This document shows positions 5,445 to 8,326 of a stretch of 8,326 nucleotides of DNA, in pieces; the stretch's first letter is position 1; each line of letters starts with the position of its first letter. The notes under the pieces were generated by a model. The model made no database searches. It saw nothing but the letters and a program-made list of their open reading frames with translations, and was not told the origin of the DNA. Origin of the DNA: JBQTJJ01 sp052387235. Lineage in GTDB: Bacteria; Actinomycetota; Acidimicrobiia; Acidimicrobiales; GCA-2861595. Location of the stretch: assembly GCA_052387235.1 (NCBI GenBank), contig JBQTJJ010000026.1, positions 1-8,326 of the forward strand. Direction: 5' to 3'. The position numbers and the translations under genes are program-made.

Positions 5445-6934
5445 CCGATCGTCACCGTGAAGGCCGGGGAGGAGGCGATGGCGCCGGTGGTGGCGGGCGA
5501 CCACACGTCCCAGGTGCGCTTGGCCCCGTTCCCGAGGTCGAAGCCCTCGTTGCTGGCGATGGTGGCCGACCCGGTCCAGTCCTGGTAGCCGGAGGTAGCG
5601 CCGGCGACCGGGGCGAGGGTCACGCCCGTCGCGCCGCCCACCAGCCCGCCGCCGGCCAGGGGCAGCCGGCCGGCGACGCTGGTGCAGCCGGCACTGGTGC
5701 GGACGGAGAAGGTGAACGAGCGCTCACCGTTGCGCGGCTTCCCGTTGGACTGCACCTTCACGTTGTTCGGCGTGGCGTTGAGCTGCTGGTCGAAGCGAGC
5801 CGAGCTGACGGCGCACGCGCCGGGGAGCACGGTCACGTCCTGGGGCGCGGCGGTGGTGGCGCCGCCGCCGGGGTCGGTGACGGTGAGGTTGATCGTGTAG
5901 AAGATGGCGTTGCTCACCGCCGGGTAGGTGTGGGGCACGGCGTCGGAGGTGGTGGTGACCACGGTGCCGTCGCCGAAGTCCCAGGTGTAGCTGAGCTCGC
6001 TCTGGGCGTTGTCGTCGTCCGACGCAACCGCGTCGACGTCCACCGTGAGGGGGCCCTGGCCGCTGGTGGGCGACACGGTGAACGATGCGCCGTAGGGGGG
6101 CAGGTTGGGTACGGCGTCGACGGTGACGGGCTTGGTGACGACGTGGGAGCCGCCCTGGCCGTCGGAGCCCACCAGGACGACGCTCCAGGTGCCGGGGGCC
6201 GTGAAGACATGGGTGGCGCTGGCGCCGGCGGTGGTGGTGCCGTCGCCGAAGTTCCAGAGGTAGGAGAAGGTGGCTCCGGCGTCGGGGTCGGTCGCCGTGG
6301 CCGCGAACGAGACCGCGGTCGAGCCCGCCACGATGCCCGCCCCCGGCGTGTAGGTGAAGTCCGCCACCGGGTCGGTGTTGGCGGCGTCGGTGCCGAGGTT
6401 GCCCGGGAAGAGCACCGAGGCCAGGTCGACCCTGCGGGTCGAGCGCCCGTTCTCCGACCATTCGAGCTGCACCTGGAGACGCTTGAACTTGTGGCTGGTG
6501 CCGGCGTCCGGGTCGGTCCAGGTCACCCATCGGCGCACGGTGTACGGGAGGGTGATGCCCTTGAGCGGGCTGGTCGTCACCGTGGAGACGGCGGGGAGGG
6601 CCACCGTGGCCGGGTTGGCGACCACGTCGATCACCACCGCGTCCCGTCCCTCGTGCTGGGGCGGCGCGGTGGCGGTGTAGGTGGACAGGTCGTCGCTGCG
6701 GACGCCGACCTCGGCGTACGGCAGGGCCCGCAGGACCTCCATCTCCTTGTTGGCCACGTCGGTGAAGATGGACCGCTGGCGGGCTGCTCCCAGGGCGCTG
6801 AGGCTGCCGAACATGACGAAGCTCAGCGACAGGAACACCCCCCCGATGATCGAGATGGTGACCACCATCTCGATGAGGGTGAAACCCCGTTCCTCCGTCG
6901 CGGCGGACCGGGAGAGGCGGCGCGGAAGAGGCAT
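5441..6934 (-). CDS. PilV-like minor prepilin with two PKD domains
   Basis: Large minor pilin, probably part of the pilus tip or initiation complex and exposed outside the cell. Leader residues 1-17 end at the prepilin site EERG|FTLIEM, with Glu at +5, followed by a hydrophobic helix to about residue 45. Residues 46-185 look like the PilV/GspI pilin body. Two immunoglobulin-like PKD repeats follow, at about 189-273 (WNFGDG at 227-232) and 279-370 (WDFGDG at 318-323, then HTYPAV). The last 127 residues are unrecognised, Gly-rich and hold two cysteines, C374 and C417. At 497 residues it is far longer than ordinary PilV proteins (roughly 150-200). The ATG at 6934 is first in its operon, lacks a Shine-Dalgarno and sits 7 nt from a -10 box, so translation may be leaderless. 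The stop overlaps the next start by 4 nt (ATGA). PKD domains usually mediate protein or carbohydrate contacts; an adhesive role is inference. Confidence 0.88.
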   Translation of the reverse strand: MPLPRRLSRSAATEERGFTLIEMVVTISIIGGVFLSLSFVMFGSLSALGAARQRSIFTDVANKEMEVLRALPYAEVGVRSDDLSTYTATAPPQHEGRDAVVIDVVANPATVALPAVSTVTTSPLKGITLPYTVRRWVTWTDPDAGTSHKFKRLQVQLEWSENGRSTRRVDLASVLFPGNLGTDAANTDPVADFTYTPGAGIVAGSTAVSFAATATDPDAGATFSYLWNFGDGTTTAGASATHVFTAPGTWSVVLVGSDGQGGSHVVTKPVTVDAVPNLPPYGASFTVSPTSGQGPLTVDVDAVASDDDNAQSELSYTWDFGDGTVVTTTSDAVPHTYPAVSNAIFYTINLTVTDPGGGATTAAPQDVTVLPGACAVSSARFDQQLNATPNNVKVQSNGKPRNGERSFTFSVRTSAGCTSVAGRLPLAGGGLVGGATGVTLAPVAGATSGYQDWTGSATIASNEGFDLGNGAKRTWDVWSPATTGAIASSPAFTVTIG

Positions 6935-6941
6935 CGCAGAT

Positions 6942-6970
6942 GTATCGGCCCCGGCGGGCCGAAGGTTGAG
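6942..6970 (-). promoter_or_regulatory. Sigma28/WhiG-type promoter of the minor-pilin operon
   Basis: On the minus strand CTCAACC (6970-6964) is followed by GCCGATAC (6949-6942), with 16 nt between TCAA and GCCGAT. The FliA/SigD/WhiG family recognises TAAA, 14-16 nt, GCCGATAA, so the -10 octamer matches at 7 of 8 positions and the -35 core at 3 of 4. The gene start lies only 7 nt past the -10 box. The same arrangement with identical spacing precedes pilM. Assignment to this sigma class is inference. Confidence 0.6.
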
Positions 6971-6983
6971 GCCCCCAGGGGGC
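6971..6983. repeat. 13-bp GC palindrome abutting a -35 box
   Basis: GCCCCCAGGGGGC is an exact palindrome around one central base. It begins immediately next to the -35 box of the minor-pilin promoter (6964-6970). It could be an operator half-site pair or simply part of the pilD 3' hairpin; nothing in the sequence settles this. Confidence 0.4.
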
Positions 6984-7002
6984 TGACCGGGGGCGTCAGC
7001 CC
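6980..7002 (-). terminator. Hairpin containing the pilD stop codon
   Basis: GGGCTGAC and GTCAGCCC form a perfect 8-bp stem around a 7-nt loop, and the pilD TGA lies within the 5' arm of the transcript. No U-tract follows. It separates pilD from the promoter of the minor-pilin operon. Four of its bases (6980-6983) also belong to the adjoining palindrome at 6971-6983, so the two structures exclude each other. Confidence 0.5.
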
Positions 7003-7769
7003 ACGCCGTAGAGGCGCAGCAGCGGGTCGCCGAAGAGCACCGCGATCACGGCCCCGAGGGCCATGAAGGGACCGAAGGGGATGTGGTCCTTCCGGGACCG
7101 GAGCTTGACCGCGATCAGGCCCACGCCGAGCACCGAGGCCAGCAGGAAGGCGAGGAACAGCCCCAGGAGGGCGTGGGGGACGCTGAGCCACCCCAGGAAC
7201 ATCCCGATCACCCCCGACAGGCGCACGTCGCCGAAGCCCATCCCCCGCGGGCTGATGAGGTGGATCAGCAGGAAGAGCCCGAAGGACAGCGCGCCGCCGA
7301 CGGCCGCCTCCCGGGCCGACTTCCAGTCCCCGTCCACCGCCGCGGCCACGAGCAGCAGCGGGATGGAGACCGACAGCGTCGGGTAGATGATGCGGTTGGG
7401 GACGATGTACAGCTCGAGGTCGATGGCGCTGATGGCGATCAGGGCCGCCACGAACACGAGGAACGCGGGGAGGGCGGCGTGGGCGCCGATGGCAACGGCG
7501 GTGGCGGCGAACAGGGCCGCCGTGCCCACCTCCACCAGCGGGTAGCGGCCGGAGATGGGCGCACCGCAGGCCCGGCACCGGCCCCGCAGCAGGAGCCACG
7601 ACAGCACCGGCACGTTGTCGCGGGGGGAGATGGGCGTGCCGCACCCGGGGCAGCGGGAGCGGGGGGAGACGACGGACTCCTTCTTGGGGACCCGGGCGAT
7701 CACCACGTTGAGGAAGGAGCCCACGACCAGTCCGAGGACGGCGCAGGTGACGGCGAGGAAGGCGGTCAT
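6996..7769 (-). CDS. pilD: Prepilin peptidase / N-methyltransferase (PilD)
   Basis: Bifunctional membrane aspartyl protease (A24A type) that cuts prepilin leaders after Gly on the cytoplasmic side and methylates the new N-terminus. The 257 residues are near the family's usual length. Residues 5-24 form the first membrane segment, with the family's GSFLNVVIARVP signature at 17-28. The cytoplasmic zinc domain carries two Cys pairs, C40/C43 and C65/C68, which is typical of the bifunctional form. The first catalytic Asp is D117 (SAIDLELYIVPN), and the second is D181 in the GxGD motif (GMGFGDVRL). About six further hydrophobic segments follow. The ATG at 7769 was chosen because it starts directly at the first membrane helix. 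A longer in-frame start at 7928 would lie inside pilA and run through the hairpin. No clear Shine-Dalgarno precedes the ATG. Its expected substrates are PilA upstream and the three prepilins downstream. Confidence 0.96.
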   Translation of the reverse strand: MTAFLAVTCAVLGLVVGSFLNVVIARVPKKESVVSPRSRCPGCGTPISPRDNVPVLSWLLLRGRCRACGAPISGRYPLVEVGTAALFAATAVAIGAHAALPAFLVFVAALIAISAIDLELYIVPNRIIYPTLSVSIPLLLVAAAVDGDWKSAREAAVGGALSFGLFLLIHLISPRGMGFGDVRLSGVIGMFLGWLSVPHALLGLFLAFLLASVLGVGLIAVKLRSRKDHIPFGPFMALGAVIAVLFGDPLLRLYGVG

Positions 7770-7793
7770 GATCGGGCGAGCGTAGAACGCGAA

Positions 7794-7817
7794 AGCGGGG
7801 CCCCGGAGGGCCCCGCT
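7794..7817 (-). terminator. Hairpin terminator or attenuator after pilA
   Basis: A perfect 10-bp inverted repeat (AGCGGGGCCC / GGGCCCCGCT) with a 4-nt loop lies 25 nt past the pilA stop and 24 nt before the pilD start. On the minus strand it is followed by TTTCGCGTTCT, a poor U-tract. It may be a partial terminator that keeps pilin mRNA abundant and pilD low, or a 3' stabilising hairpin; the sequence does not decide between these. Confidence 0.65.
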
Positions 7818-7842
7818 CTCGTCACCCTCTAGGGGCGAGTGG

Positions 7843-8325
7843 CTACCACTCGGCGTCAGCCGCAAGGAGGGCGGTGTTGCCGTCGCAGGCCGTGGCCGGC
7901 TCCTGCTTGGCGTAGGTGGTCCCGCCACCGGCGCCGGAGGCGTCGTTGATCAGGAAGCAGTCGCCGCTCTTGGACAGGACGGCGGCGCCGAACTCCGTGC
8001 CCCGGGCATCCGAGGCCACCGACACCATCTTGAAGTCGGTGGAGGCGGTGGCGCCGTCCACGTGGTCCAGGCTTGGCTCCTCGACGTCCAGGTTGCCCGG
8101 AGTGGCGGTCAGGTAGTCCTGGTCGTCGGTGAAGAGCACCTTCGCCGCGGTCAGGGAGTTGCGAGCGGACGACTGGGCCGCCCTGTTGTTGGCCCGGTCA
8201 CGGGCGCCGAGGAAGGTGGGGATGGCGATGGCGAGCAGGATGGCGATGATCAGCACCACCACCATGAGCTCGATGAGGGTGAAGCCCTCCTCGTCGTCCC
8301 GACGCTTCTGGAGCATGTCGAGCAT
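7843..8325 (-). CDS. pilA: Major type IV pilin precursor (PilA-like)
   Basis: Structural subunit of the pilus fibre, inserted in the membrane as a prepilin and then polymerised. The 160-residue product has a short charged leader rich in Lys, Arg, Asp and Glu, ending in EEG at residue 14. The class III prepilin site G|FTLIEL follows, with Glu at mature position +5, then a hydrophobic helix to about residue 38 that runs into an amphipathic segment (PTFLGARDRANNRAAQSSARN). The globular part is small and acidic, with only two cysteines, C123 and C147, which probably form the C-terminal disulfide loop. Cleavage would leave 146 residues, a normal pilin size. The first ATG is one base from the window edge, so its ribosome site and promoter are not visible. 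A second ATG at residue 4 is possible, as is a longer start outside. Stop is TAG. The next gene, 73 nt on, is the peptidase that would process it. It could be a minor pilin, but its size and its place ahead of pilD favour the main subunit. Confidence 0.9.
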   Translation of the reverse strand: MLDMLQKRRDDEEGFTLIELMVVVLIIAILLAIAIPTFLGARDRANNRAAQSSARNSLTAAKVLFTDDQDYLTATPGNLDVEEPSLDHVDGATASTDFKMVSVASDARGTEFGAAVLSKSGDCFLINDASGAGGGTTYAKQEPATACDGNTALLAADAEW

Positions 8326-8326
8326 T

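Noticed and set aside
5930..7066. 378-residue + strand frame opposite the PKD prepilin
   Set aside because: Low-complexity Gly/Val/Arg translation across a gene, a promoter and the pilD end; no family features.
7770..7790. Possible TACGCT -10 box just before pilD
   Set aside because: No matching -35 at the right distance, and six-base TANNNT matches are common by chance.
7770..7928. Upstream extension of pilD to 7928
   Set aside because: It would overlap pilA and translate the hairpin; the family starts at the first membrane helix, at 7769.

Overview
The window is about 70% GC by eye and holds one compact block of type IV pilus (T4P) genes, all on the minus strand, so the biological order runs from position 8326 down to 1. 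High GC, a secretin-free T4P gene order, promoter boxes of the actinobacterial flagellar/WhiG type and Ala/Pro/Thr-rich low-complexity linkers suggest a monoderm actinobacterium. The Acidimicrobiia are my best guess, from the look of the pilin and the PilM sequence; this is inference, since no taxonomic marker gene is present.

Layout in transcription order: (1) pilA major pilin (8325-7843), followed by a strong hairpin that may limit read-through. (2) pilD prepilin peptidase/methylase (7769-6996), ending in a second hairpin that contains its stop codon. (3) A three-gene minor-pilin operon: a PilV-like prepilin carrying two PKD domains (6934-5441), a PilW/GspJ-like prepilin (5444-4770) and a large Cys-rich PilX/GspK-like protein (4776-3463). 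The genes overlap by 4 and 7 nt, and the operon is closed by a perfect 13-bp hairpin (3416-3444). (4) An inner-membrane assembly-platform operon: a PilM-PilN fusion (3242-1590), PilO (1593-808) and a bitopic protein in the PilP position (811-164), each overlapping the next by 4 nt. (5) A gene-free end (1-163) dominated by a perfect 18-bp inverted repeat.

How the parts work together: PilD would cleave and N-methylate PilA and the three minor prepilins. The minor pilins probably form the tip or initiation complex, with PilX at the very tip because it lacks Glu5. The PilM-N fusion, PilO and the PilP-like protein form the membrane alignment platform. The PilB/PilT ATPases and the PilC platform protein are not in the window and are expected nearby.

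The most interesting points are regulatory and architectural. Operons 3 and 4 each start with a sigma28/WhiG-type promoter of identical spacing (CTCA, then GCCGAT 21 nt further on). The first seems to give a leaderless mRNA. The second has tandem 11-bp repeats just upstream and a 10-codon leader ORF whose stop overlaps the pilM start. PilM and PilN are covalently fused at the PilN tail motif that normally docks into PilM.
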